Of a stretch of DNA of 64,000 bases, positions 9,060 to 16,680 are shown piece by piece (the first letter of the stretch is position 1; each line of letters opens with the position of its first letter). A program made the translations under genes and the position numbers. Under the pieces are notes generated by a model that searched no databases, was not told where the DNA came from, and saw only the letters and a program-made list of their open reading frames with translations. Source of the DNA: Acidocella aminolytica 101 = DSM 11237 (GTDB lineage Bacteria; Pseudomonadota; Alphaproteobacteria; Acetobacterales; Acetobacteraceae); contig NZ_FQVJ01000009.1 of NCBI RefSeq assembly GCF_900129125.1, forward strand, positions 1-64,000, given 5' to 3'.

Positions 9060-9543
9060 AAAGCCTGTCCATCGGCACGCCCGAGAGGGCGCGGCTGGTG
9101 CGGATGGTTTGCAGTGTCTGCACGCGGGCCACATGGGCGGCGTTCGTCAGGCGCTGGGTGAGCTGGTTTTCGTGTGCTGCGTCGCGCGCCACCAGCTTCA
9201 GCAGAAAATCGCCGCCGCCGCGGATCATGTGGCATTCCCGCACTTCCGGCCAAGTCGCCACCAGCGCCTCGAATGCCTCCAGCACTGAGAGCTTCTGGCT
9301 CTCCAGCCCCACGATCACGAAAAAGGCGATCTGCCAGCCGAGCTTATGGCCGTCCGTGTCGGCGTGGTAGCCTTTGATGTATCCGGCTTCCTCGAGCCGC
9401 CGCACACGGCGCAGGCAGGGTGGGGGCGAGATGCCGGCGCGGCGGGCCAATTCCACATTGGTCATGCGCCCGTCCTCTTGCAGCTCTGCGAGAATCTTGC
9501 GGTCGATCTCGTCCAGTACGAGAGGTTCGGTTTCAGTCTGCAT
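9052..9543 (-). CDS. Lrp/AsnC-family transcriptional regulator
   Basis: The product has 163 residues, standard for the family. The N-terminal helix-turn-helix is LDEIDRKILAELQEDGRMTN followed by VELARRAGISPPPCLRRVRR. The C-terminal RAM (ligand and oligomerisation) domain includes AFFVIVGLE and VRECHMIRGGGDFLLKLVAR. It is co-transcribed with the CtaG-like gene through an eight-base overlap. A 15-base palindrome, CGCAATATAATTGCG, lies 22 bases upstream of the start and could be its own operator. The regulated amino acid or metabolite is unknown. Confidence 0.88.
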   Translation of the reverse strand: MQTETEPLVLDEIDRKILAELQEDGRMTNVELARRAGISPPPCLRRVRRLEEAGYIKGYHADTDGHKLGWQIAFFVIVGLESQKLSVLEAFEALVATWPEVRECHMIRGGGDFLLKLVARDAAHENQLTQRLTNAAHVARVQTLQTIRTSRALSGVPMDRLYG

Positions 9544-9564
9544 GCAATCCCCAGCTTATATAGA

Positions 9565-9579
9565 CGCAATATAATTGCG
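9565..9579. promoter_or_regulatory. 15-base dyad upstream of lrp-like gene, candidate operator
   Basis: CGCAAT-ATA-ATTGCG is a perfect inverted repeat with an AT-only centre. Its 15-base size and design match known Lrp/AsnC sites, and it lies between the lrp-like gene and the divergent flavoprotein gene. Confidence 0.6.
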
Positions 9580-9688
9580 CGGGCGCGTTTGGCTATGGGC
9601 TTTTCGGCGGGTTTTGGAAGAAACCCTGAGAAGGCGGCGTTGACGGCGCGGCGCGCGCGTTGTCCTGTTGGCGTCATGCTTAGTTTTT

Positions 9689-10897
9689 ATGCCGATGGGT
9701 GAAGCCGTGCGGGATGTGCTGGTGGTCGGTGGCGGACCGGCCGGGCTCGCGGCGGCGCTGCGGCTGAAGGCGCGCGATGTTCCACGTGTAACAATCATCG
9801 AACGAGAGGACGCGCTGGGCGGTATGCCGCGCCGGGCCCTGCATTCGTTCTTCGGCTTCCGGGAGTTTGGGCGGTTTTTGAGCGGCCCGTCTTACGCGGC
9901 CAAGCTCGCGGCCTGGGCGCAGGCGGCGGGGGTGGAGATCTGGTCCGGCCAGGAGGTAACGGCTTTGCGCCCTGGCGGCGGCGTGGTGGTGCAAACGCCG
10001 AAGGGAACGCGTGAGGTCCGTGCACGGCGCGTGTTGCTGGCCATGGGCGCCAGGGCGCGGCGTGTGGAAGACTGGCGCGCGGATGCGGCGGGGCGGCTAG
10101 GTGTGCTGGACAGTTCAGCTTTGCCCCCTGATGCGGCGGCATTGCCTTGCCGCTGCCCGGTGCTGGTGGGCGGAGACCGGGTCTCGCTGTCCGCCCTAGC
10201 CACTTGCCGCCGCCAGGGGATGCGCCCGGTGGCGATGGTGGAGGCCAATCCCCGCCCGGCGGTAAGCTGGCCGCTGACGCTGTATGCCCGGTTGGCGGGG
10301 GCGCGGCTACGTCTGGGCACGGAGATCGAGCGGATTGAAGGCGAGGGCGGGGTGGAGCGCGTTGTGCTCTCCAACGGGCAGGTGCTGGCCTGTGACGGCG
10401 TGCTGGTAACGGGTGGCCTGCAGCCGGAGGTGGGGCTGGTGCGCGACAGCCATCTCCGGCTGGACCATGGGGCGGGCGGTCCGGCGGTGGACCAGTACGG
10501 GCGTTGTTCGGATACGGCGTTCTTCGCCATGGGCAATGTGCTGGGCGCGGCGGAGGGGGCTGGCTGGAATTTCCAGGCTGGGCAGACCACGGGCGATTTC
10601 ATCGCGGATGATCTGATCGGCGGCCTGCCCAGCCTGGAGGGGGCGTTGGCGATAGAAGCCGGTGCGGCGGTGCGGTTTGTGCTGCCGCAATCACTGGCGC
10701 ATGTGGCGCCTCTGCGCGGTCGGCTTTATGTGCGTGTTGCCGCGCCGGTGAAAGGGCTGCTGCGGGTGCGCGCCGGGGCGATTGTATTGTATCGCCGTCG
10801 GGTGGAGGCCGTGCCGGAGCGGCGGGTACTGATTGACCTGGATGGGCTGAAAACCCCGCCCGATGACGCTTTGCTGACAGTGGAGGTTGTGGCGTGA
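9689..10897 (+). CDS. FAD-dependent pyridine nucleotide-disulfide-type oxidoreductase
   Basis: The product is about 402 residues. The FAD-binding Rossmann motif VVGGGPAGLAAAL begins near residue 13 and is followed by IIEREDALGGMPRR. A second dinucleotide region, VLVGGDRVSLSALATCRRQG, sits mid-protein, and the FAD-closing segment is TAFFAMGNVLGAAE then GAGWNFQAGQTTGDFIADD. Proteins of this layout occur beside glycerol-3-phosphate or cyanide-forming oxidases (HcnB-like), but neither partner is here. About 65 C-terminal residues form an extra basic domain. The start could be ATG 9689 or ATG 9695; neither has a clear ribosome binding site. Substrate unknown. Confidence 0.7.
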   Translation: MPMGEAVRDVLVVGGGPAGLAAALRLKARDVPRVTIIEREDALGGMPRRALHSFFGFREFGRFLSGPSYAAKLAAWAQAAGVEIWSGQEVTALRPGGGVVVQTPKGTREVRARRVLLAMGARARRVEDWRADAAGRLGVLDSSALPPDAAALPCRCPVLVGGDRVSLSALATCRRQGMRPVAMVEANPRPAVSWPLTLYARLAGARLRLGTEIERIEGEGGVERVVLSNGQVLACDGVLVTGGLQPEVGLVRDSHLRLDHGAGGPAVDQYGRCSDTAFFAMGNVLGAAEGAGWNFQAGQTTGDFIADDLIGGLPSLEGALAIEAGAAVRFVLPQSLAHVAPLRGRLYVRVAAPVKGLLRVRAGAIVLYRRRVEAVPERRVLIDLDGLKTPPDDALLTVEVVA

Positions 10898-10940
10898 GGG
10901 TGACTCGTTTTTTGACCGGTCTCATCCCATAATAAACCTT

Positions 10941-11258
10941 ATGGAAGCCCAGCATGACCCGCGTCTTCTCCGGTTACTTAATGTGCTGCCGCATACTTTC
11001 CGGAGGTCTTATGAATGGCTGATCCGGCCGCAGGCGAAATGGGTGCGCCTGCCGGTGGGGGGCGCGTTGATGCTGGGCGGGGTGTTCAGCTTTTTGCCGG
11101 TGCTGGGCATCTGGATGCTGCCACTCGGCGCGATTTTGGTGGGGGAAGATATTCCGCCCGTCCGCCGCGCCACGTTGCACGGGCTGGGCTGGGTGCAGCA
11201 GAAATGGGATAATTGGCAGGCGCGGCGTAAGACCCGGAACTCCAAGACAAACCCCTGA
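10941..11258 (+). CDS. Small conserved membrane protein, unknown function
   Basis: The product has 105 residues. I do not recognise a named family. It has one or two hydrophobic stretches in the middle (GGALMLGGVFSFLPVLGIWM then LPLGAILVGEDIP), an amphipathic N-terminus rich in Arg and Leu, and a very basic C-terminal tail (WDNWQARRKTRNSK). The layout resembles short transmembrane proteins with a cytoplasmic basic tail. It begins 43 bases after the flavoprotein and may be co-transcribed with it. The start chosen is the ATG at 10941; the frame is open further upstream. Confidence 0.6.
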   Translation: MEAQHDPRLLRLLNVLPHTFRRSYEWLIRPQAKWVRLPVGGALMLGGVFSFLPVLGIWMLPLGAILVGEDIPPVRRATLHGLGWVQQKWDNWQARRKTRNSKTNP

Positions 11259-11322
11259 AAATTCATTGAGGCGTGTGACGCGGGATTTTAGTTTCCTTCG
11301 GTAAAACAGGAGGTAGATTGTC

Positions 11323-11526
11323 ATGGAAACAGCCATCGTGACCGGGGCGGATTCCGATGGCGCGGCCGGAGGAAATTGCGAAATAATTTTGTTTTTGTGC
11401 TTATCCGCGGCGTCTTATGTGACGGGAGCGGAGCTGAGCATGGATGGCGGCTGGGCCGCGTTTGGCGCTGCGGGACTGGCATGGCGCGGCGTAAAGAATA
11501 AGGGCCGCGTTGTACGCGGCCCTTGA
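11323..11526 (+). pseudogene. Remnant of a short-chain dehydrogenase (SDR) gene with internal deletion
   Basis: An excellent ribosome binding site (AGGAGGT, nine bases before the ATG at 11323) leads into METAIVTGADSD, the start of a classical SDR nucleotide-binding motif. The text then jumps to what is normally the far C-terminal end. MARPEEIAK is readable from 11357 in the +1 frame, then ILFLCLSAASYVTGAELSMD and GGWAAF appear in the first frame. In intact SDRs roughly 190 residues separate these parts, including the catalytic Tyr-x-x-x-Lys, all absent here. The gene therefore suffered a large deletion plus a frame change. A 67-residue peptide could still be made, but no function is implied. 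Confidence 0.75.
11502..11526 (-). terminator. Hairpin downstream of ndk
   Basis: AAGGGCCGCG, a short loop, then CGCGGCCCTT forms a strong stem just past the ndk stop on the minus strand. It is followed by a T-rich stretch (TTATTCTTT), consistent with a factor-independent terminator. Confidence 0.6.
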
Positions 11527-11531
11527 CGAAA

Positions 11532-11954
11532 TCAAGCGACGATCTCGATTTCAGCGAAGAAGAAAGCGACCTCGTTGGCGGCGTTCTCCAGGCTGTCAGA
11601 GCCATGCACAGAGTTGGCTTCGATGGACTCGGCGAATTCGGCGCGGATGGTGCCGGCATCGGCGTTGGCCGGGTTGGTGGCGCCCATGATTTCGCGGTTC
11701 TTGGCCACGGCGTTCTCGCCCACCAGGACCTGCGCCACAATCGGGCCGGAGATCATGAAGGAGACGAGGTCGTTAAAGAACGGACGCGCGGAATGCACGG
11801 CATAGAACGCCTCGGCCTGTGCTTTGGTGAGTTGCAGGCGCTTGGTGGCGGCGATGGTCAGACCGGCCTCTTCGAACTTGGCGTTGATCTTGCCGGTGAG
11901 GTTACGGCGGGTGGCGTCCGGCTTGATGATAGAGAGTGTGCGTTCAATGGCCAT
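11532..11954 (-). CDS. ndk: Nucleoside diphosphate kinase
   Basis: The product has 140 residues, the full family length. It transfers the terminal phosphate between nucleoside triphosphates and diphosphates through a phosphohistidine. The N-terminus is [20 protein letters not shown]. The active-site histidine is H117 in ANSVHGSDS, and [20 protein letters not shown] and the [20 protein letters not shown] segment are in place. It stands alone, divergent from the ABC-F gene, with about 90 bases between the two starts. Confidence 0.96.
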   Translation of the reverse strand: MAIERTLSIIKPDATRRNLTGKINAKFEEAGLTIAATKRLQLTKAQAEAFYAVHSARPFFNDLVSFMISGPIVAQVLVGENAVAKNREIMGATNPANADAGTIRAEFAESIEANSVHGSDSLENAANEVAFFFAEIEIVA

Positions 11955-12044
11955 GGTTTATCGCTTTCCTGTGAATGTTGCGGGCGCAATAGCCGGGCGG
12001 CCAAGGCTGGGCAAGCCCTGGCCGGTTAATATACAGGGAAAGCC

Positions 12045-13913
12045 ATGAGTGTTCTGCGTCTTGAAGATCTATCCTACGCCATCGCTGGCCGCCCGTTGCT
12101 GGAACATGCGGAGCTGTTGCTCGATGAAGGCAAGCATGTTGGCCTGATCGGCCGTAACGGCGCTGGGAAATCGACCCTGCTGAAGCTGATCGCCGGGGGG
12201 ATCCAGCCTGATGGCGGCAAGGTTATGCTCGGCAACCGGGTGCGGCTGGGATATGTAGCGCAGGAGGCGCCGGGCGGGGATGTTACACCGCTGGATGTGG
12301 TGCTGGCGGCGGATGTCGAGCGCGCCGAGTTGCTGCACTCGACGGAGCACCCGGAGACACCGGCTGAACGGCTGGCGGAGATTCATGAAAGGCTGCTGGC
12401 GATCCGTGCTGAGTCAGCGCCCGCGCGGGCGGCGTCCATTCTGGCCGGGCTGGGGTTTAACGAGGACTGGCAAGCGCGGCCGATGAGCAGCTATTCCGGC
12501 GGTTGGCGGATGCGCGTGGCACTGGCGGCGGTGCTGTTCTCCGAGCCTGATCTGTTGTTGCTGGACGAGCCGACAAACCATCTGGACCTGGAAGCAACGC
12601 TCTGGCTGGAGGGTTATTTGCAGAAATTCCCCGGTGCGATTTTACTGGTGAGCCATGACCGGCAGCTGCTTGACAAGGCGGTGGAGGCCACCGTGCATCT
12701 GGATAACGGCAAACTGACCATGACGCCAGGCGGGTTTGCCGAGTTTGTGCGGATTAAGACCGAGCGCGCCTTGCAACAGGCTCGCGCGGCCGAGCGGGTG
12801 GCGGTGCAGCGAGCGCATATGCAGGCGTTTGTGGACCGCTTCCGCGCCAAGGCCACCAAGGCTCGGCAGGCACAGAGCCGGTTGAAGGCGCTGGAGAAGC
12901 TGCCGCAGATTGATGCGGTGGTGGAGGGGCAGGCGACGGAGTTCTCTTTCCCTTCGCCGGAAGAGTTGCCGCCGCCGATGCTCCAGCTTGAGGGCGTGGA
13001 GATTGGGTATGACGGCAAGGCGGTGCTCTCGGGTGTGTCTTTGCGGATTGATATGGAAGACCGAATTGCGTTGCTGGGGCAGAACGGTAACGGCAAATCC
13101 ACTCTGGCGAAGCTCCTGGCGGGACGGCTCGCGGCCATGCGGGGGCGTGAATTCCGGGTGAAGGGGCTGCGCGTGGGGTATTTCGCCCAGCATCAGGAGG
13201 ATGATTTGGTGCTGACGGACACGCCCTATGACCACCTGGCCCGCGCGCTGCCGCAAGCTTTGCCACCCCAGATCCGTGCCCAGGCGGCGCGGTTTGGGCT
13301 GGACGCTGACAGGGTAAACACGCCGGTGGGGCAGATGTCCGGTGGGGAAAAAGCGCGGCTGCTGCTGGCGCTAGCCACGCGGGATGCGCCGCATCTGTTG
13401 ATTCTGGACGAGCCGACGAACCATCTGGATATTGATGCCCGCGACGCGCTGATTAAGGCGCTGACGGATTTCGAGGGGGCGGTAGTGCTGATCTCCCACG
13501 ATCCGTATCTGGTCGAATTGGCGGCGGACAGGCTGGTGCTGGTGGCGAAGGGGAAGGTAACGCCGTTCGAGGGCGATCTGGCCGCTTATGCCGCGACCAT
13601 GAGCGAGCGCGGGGCCCCCGCCCAAGCCAGGAAGGTGGAGGAAAAGAAGAACGACAAGGCGGCAAGGGCCGAGGCGCGCGCCCGGCTGGCGCCGCTGCAA
13701 AAAGCGGCAAAGGCGGCGGAAACTGCGTTGAACAAGCTGACAGCGGAGAAAGAGACGCTGGAGGCGAAGCTGGCGGATGAGGGCATTTACGCCCCAGCCA
13801 AGGCGGTGGAGCTGAACAGGATCACGCTGCGGCTGGGGGCCTTGAAAAGCGAGATCGAGGCCGCCGAGATGACGTGGCTGGAAGCTGCTGAGGCGCTGGA
13901 AGCGGCGGCCTGA
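12045..13913 (+). CDS. ABC-F family ATPase (YheS/Uup-like)
   Basis: The product has 622 residues: two ABC ATPase domains in one chain and no membrane segments. Such soluble ribosome-associated factors relieve stalled translation. Domain 1 has Walker A GRNGAGKST (near residue 36), signature SSYSGGWRMR and Walker B LLLLDEPTNHLDLEAT. The charged linker rich in Arg, Ala and Lys (about 240-300) is the P-site tRNA interaction motif. Domain 2 has GQNGNGKST, MSGGEKARLLLA and LLILDEPTNHLDIDARDA. The C-terminal 85 residues form an Ala/Lys/Glu-rich coiled coil, as in Uup and YheS. The exact subfamily cannot be set by eye. Confidence 0.9.
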   Translation: MSVLRLEDLSYAIAGRPLLEHAELLLDEGKHVGLIGRNGAGKSTLLKLIAGGIQPDGGKVMLGNRVRLGYVAQEAPGGDVTPLDVVLAADVERAELLHSTEHPETPAERLAEIHERLLAIRAESAPARAASILAGLGFNEDWQARPMSSYSGGWRMRVALAAVLFSEPDLLLLDEPTNHLDLEATLWLEGYLQKFPGAILLVSHDRQLLDKAVEATVHLDNGKLTMTPGGFAEFVRIKTERALQQARAAERVAVQRAHMQAFVDRFRAKATKARQAQSRLKALEKLPQIDAVVEGQATEFSFPSPEELPPPMLQLEGVEIGYDGKAVLSGVSLRIDMEDRIALLGQNGNGKSTLAKLLAGRLAAMRGREFRVKGLRVGYFAQHQEDDLVLTDTPYDHLARALPQALPPQIRAQAARFGLDADRVNTPVGQMSGGEKARLLLALATRDAPHLLILDEPTNHLDIDARDALIKALTDFEGAVVLISHDPYLVELAADRLVLVAKGKVTPFEGDLAAYAATMSERGAPAQARKVEEKKNDKAARAEARARLAPLQKAAKAAETALNKLTAEKETLEAKLADEGIYAPAKAVELNRITLRLGALKSEIEAAEMTWLEAAEALEAAA

Positions 13914-13916
13914 GTC

Positions 13917-14675
13917 TCAGGCCAGGATCAGTTGGACCCGGTGCTGCGCCATGCTTTGGTGAAGTTCGTCGGGCGGTTGGCCGTCTGTTACCAACATGTT
14001 CACCTGCTGCCAGTTGGCGAAGCGCGTGGCGAACAGTTGGTTGAATTTGCCCTGATCGGCAATGAGGATACTTTTAGAGGCGCGGGCCAGCATGGCGGTA
14101 TTGATCGCGGCGATCTCGGGCAGGGCGTCGTTGGGGCCGTCCTTGGTTAGGCCGCTTGGGCCGAGAATGACATAATCCGCGTAGAGGCTTTGCAGGAACA
14201 CGATGGCGTGGCCGCCTGTCGTGCTGGCTTCTCCGGCATGGTAAAAGCCGGGGATCATCATCACTTTGATTGTGGTGTTGCTACCCAGCGCGGCTGCGAC
14301 GCTGAAGGAATGGGTGACGACCATGATGTCCCTCAGCCGGGCGGCGATCTCAAGCGCCACATGGACGGCGGTAATGCCGCTGCCGATCAGTAGAATTCGG
14401 GCGTCGGCAATTTGCTCAACCGTGGCTTTGGCGAGTTTTTGGTGCGCCGGCAGGCTGCGCCCCTGGAACGCGCTGCCGGGTTCTGTATTCATAGCCCGGA
14501 CCGCACCGCCATATGTACGGTTGAGGACGCCAGCCTGGGTCAGTTCATCTAAATCACGACGGATTGTTTCGGTTGAGACGTTCAGTTTTTGTGCAAGTTC
14601 TGCAACCCGTAGGCTGGGGGCGCTACTTAACGCCGTTAGAATTTTACCCTGCCGCTCTCGCTTCTCGCGCCTCAT
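13917..14675 (-). CDS. DeoR-family transcriptional repressor
   Basis: The product has 252 residues. The N-terminal DeoR helix-turn-helix is REKRERQGKILTALSSAPSL then VAELAQKLNVSTETIRRDLD, ending in the family hallmark NRTYGGAV. The C-terminal DeoRC sensor domain, which binds a phosphosugar, has ILLIGSGITAVHVALEI, DYVILGPSGLTKDGPN and SILIADQGKFNQ. Most members have GTT at the start of the sensor, where GSG stands here. No sugar operon is adjacent; the target genes are unknown. The region just upstream holds a promoter candidate and a dyad (14728-14742). Confidence 0.85.
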   Translation of the reverse strand: MRREKRERQGKILTALSSAPSLRVAELAQKLNVSTETIRRDLDELTQAGVLNRTYGGAVRAMNTEPGSAFQGRSLPAHQKLAKATVEQIADARILLIGSGITAVHVALEIAARLRDIMVVTHSFSVAAALGSNTTIKVMMIPGFYHAGEASTTGGHAIVFLQSLYADYVILGPSGLTKDGPNDALPEIAAINTAMLARASKSILIADQGKFNQLFATRFANWQQVNMLVTDGQPPDELHQSMAQHRVQLILA

Positions 14676-14727
14676 TCATACACCCGTTTAGATTGAATTG
14701 GAGTATGATTGCTGAGACGAAATTATG

Positions 14728-14742
14728 CAATTCCTTGAATTG
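14728..14742. promoter_or_regulatory. CAATTC-N3-GAATTG dyad in deoR-like leader
   Basis: CAATTC-CTT-GAATTG is a perfect inverted repeat between the candidate promoter and the deoR-like start. TTGAATTG recurs at 14693-14700, 42 bases away (four helical turns), suggesting paired sites for autoregulation. Confidence 0.5.
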
Positions 14743-14749
14743 ACATAAA

Positions 14750-14779
14750 TTTATAATCATATCGCGGGGGTTGTAACAA
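14750..14779 (-). promoter_or_regulatory. Candidate sigma-70-type promoter for deoR-like gene
   Basis: On the minus strand, TTGTTA (14779-14774), 18 bases, then TATAAA (14755-14750). The stretch is AT-rich in a GC-rich genome and lies about 75-105 bases upstream of the deoR-like ATG. Confidence 0.5.
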
Positions 14780-14801
14780 ATTGAGACGCTTTTTGAATCG
14801 A

Positions 14802-15380
14802 TTAGGAAAATTTAAGAATAACGAAACCTGCAACCAGAAGGACGGCGAATAGTCCGGTCAGCAGCCCGAGTCGGCGCTCGATAAAGTCTCTGGCGGGTTC
14901 ACCAAACAGTCGTAGCAGAACGGCCTCCAGCAGGAAGCGCGCGCCGCGTGTCACGAAGCTGAGAACCATGAATAAAAAAAAGTTAAACTTGGCAGCGCCA
15001 GCGGCGATAGTGACGATTTTATAGGGAATGGGCGTCAGGCCTTTGATCAGGATGATCGCCGCACCGTACTCCGCGAATTTATGCTGGAACGCCGTGAAAG
15101 AGGCTTCGTAATGGTAGAGATGGATGATCGGCTGTGCCAGTTTTACAAACAGCGCATATCCGATGGCATATCCGATGGCGCCGCCCAGCACGCTGCCCAC
15201 CGTGGCGATGAGCGCGAACAGCAAGGCGCGCTGGGGGGCGGCGAGCGCCATGGGGATCAGCAGCACATCCGGTGGCAGCGGAAAGAAGCTGGCCTCCGCC
15301 ATGGCGACGAGAAACAGCCAAAGCGGAGCGCTGGGTCTGGCGCTCAGCGCTAACACCCGGTCATACAGGCTACGAAGCAT
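14802..15380 (-). CDS. YqaA-family (VTT/DedA-like) membrane protein
   Basis: The product has 192 residues and four to five hydrophobic segments. The pattern EASFFPLPPDVLLIPMALA, then ATVGSVLGGAIGYAIGYALF, then LIKGLTPIPYKIVTIAAGAA is that of the VTT (SNARE-associated, DedA) family, YqaA branch, thought to move lipids across or handle membrane lipids. The pair of Pro/Arg-rich re-entrant loops is visible at PLPPD and TPIPYK. It starts 7 bases after surA on the same strand, making it the last gene of the lptF-lptG-lptD-surA operon. In many alphaproteobacteria that slot holds pdxA and rsmA instead. Confidence 0.85.
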   Translation of the reverse strand: MLRSLYDRVLALSARPSAPLWLFLVAMAEASFFPLPPDVLLIPMALAAPQRALLFALIATVGSVLGGAIGYAIGYALFVKLAQPIIHLYHYEASFTAFQHKFAEYGAAIILIKGLTPIPYKIVTIAAGAAKFNFFLFMVLSFVTRGARFLLEAVLLRLFGEPARDFIERRLGLLTGLFAVLLVAGFVILKFS

Positions 15381-15387
15381 TGCGGAG

Positions 15388-16680
15388 TTAGTCTTGCAGG
15401 ATCACGGAGCGGTGACGGAGTTGGTCCATCATCTGCTCCGAAGCGAGTTCAACCCGGCGCTCCACGATCATGTTGCTGATATCCTTGTCAGAGGGAAGCT
15501 GGGCTTTTTCCTGGGCGCGGTTGCAGACCATCACCACGGACACGCCAGCGGCTTCCACCAGCGGGCGGCTCAACGTATTGAGCGGCAGGCTAGCGAGAAT
15601 TTTTTGGAAGGCGGGCGGGGTGACCGTGGCGAGATTGACCGGCCCCGGATTGGAGGGGTGGACATTCCCATAGGCGGCGTTCAGGGACTCGACCGCTGAA
15701 CAGCTCTTGGCGTTCTGGGCCTTGGTCATGAATTGATTGATGAAGTTGATCTGCGCCTGGCCGAGTTGTCCGTCCGACACCGGCTGCGGATATTGGCCAT
15801 AAGCCTGGCGGATATCCAAGATGGTCTGCACTTGGTTGCCGATATCGTGCTTGTCCTCAAGCTGAACGATCTCATAGCCTCCGGGCACGCGGATGGGGTT
15901 GGAGATGGCACCTATTGGCATCTGTTTCACCGTGGCCGCAACCGAGGCGTCCAACTGGCTGAGCCGCACATAGCCGAGATCGCCGCCGGACAGCGCGGTT
16001 TGGGATTGAGAGAACTGCGCCGCGACGATGGGGAAGGGCGCCCCCTGGCGAAGCTGGGCAATGACCGTATTGGCAAAATTCTGCGCCGTGGTCTCGTCGC
16101 TGGGGTCGGTGACGGGGATGAAGATTTCGGCCAGATGATAGCGCGTTGCGCCGAGATTGGCCTTGAGGGCGGTTTTTTGGGCCGCGATATCGCCCGGGGT
16201 TGGTTCCAGCCCTGGGCCCAGCACCTTGTGCAGCACCTTCTGCCAGCCAATGCCTGTGCGGATTTGGCTAAGCAGGGTGGAATAAGGCACGCCCGCAGCC
16301 TCAAGCCGGGTTTGCAGCCCGCCCGCCGGGATGTTGTTGCTTTGCTCGATATGGGAGATCGCGTCCGCAACCTCCTGGTTGGAGACGGTGATCCCGAGCT
16401 TGTTGATTTCCTGTTGTTGCAGGGTCTGGTCGATTAGCTGTTTGCTGACCTGCGGCATCAGCCGCTGGATAATCTGCGCGTTGGGCTGCATGCCCATAGA
16501 TAAGGCCAGTAGCCGGGCTCGCGCCGTGACATCCTGCGTGGTGATGATCTGGCCGTTGACCACCGCTGCCATACTGGCGGAATCCGGTGCTGGCAGGGAC
16601 GTAGGACTGTGAAGGCTTTGCGCAAAGGCGGGGCCTGCACAGACCGTGGCAAGTAGGGCAGCGCGGAGCAGAAATTTCAT
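15388..16680 (-). CDS. surA: SurA-like periplasmic chaperone and peptidyl-prolyl isomerase
   Basis: The product has 430 residues with a signal peptide (MKFLLRAALLATVCAGPAFA) cleaved before QS. The SurA N-domain follows (VNGQIITTQDVTARARLLAL, then LIDQTLQQQEINKLGITVS). One clear parvulin domain covers about residues 180-275, with the hallmark GGDLGYVRLSQL and IRVPGGYEIVQLEDK. The rest is a degenerate second domain. It folds outer-membrane beta-barrels in transit. The start overlaps the lptD stop (ATGA), matching the common lptD-surA pairing. Confidence 0.88.
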   Translation of the reverse strand: MKFLLRAALLATVCAGPAFAQSLHSPTSLPAPDSASMAAVVNGQIITTQDVTARARLLALSMGMQPNAQIIQRLMPQVSKQLIDQTLQQQEINKLGITVSNQEVADAISHIEQSNNIPAGGLQTRLEAAGVPYSTLLSQIRTGIGWQKVLHKVLGPGLEPTPGDIAAQKTALKANLGATRYHLAEIFIPVTDPSDETTAQNFANTVIAQLRQGAPFPIVAAQFSQSQTALSGGDLGYVRLSQLDASVAATVKQMPIGAISNPIRVPGGYEIVQLEDKHDIGNQVQTILDIRQAYGQYPQPVSDGQLGQAQINFINQFMTKAQNAKSCSAVESLNAAYGNVHPSNPGPVNLATVTPPAFQKILASLPLNTLSRPLVEAAGVSVVMVCNRAQEKAQLPSDKDISNMIVERRVELASEQMMDQLRHRSVILQD

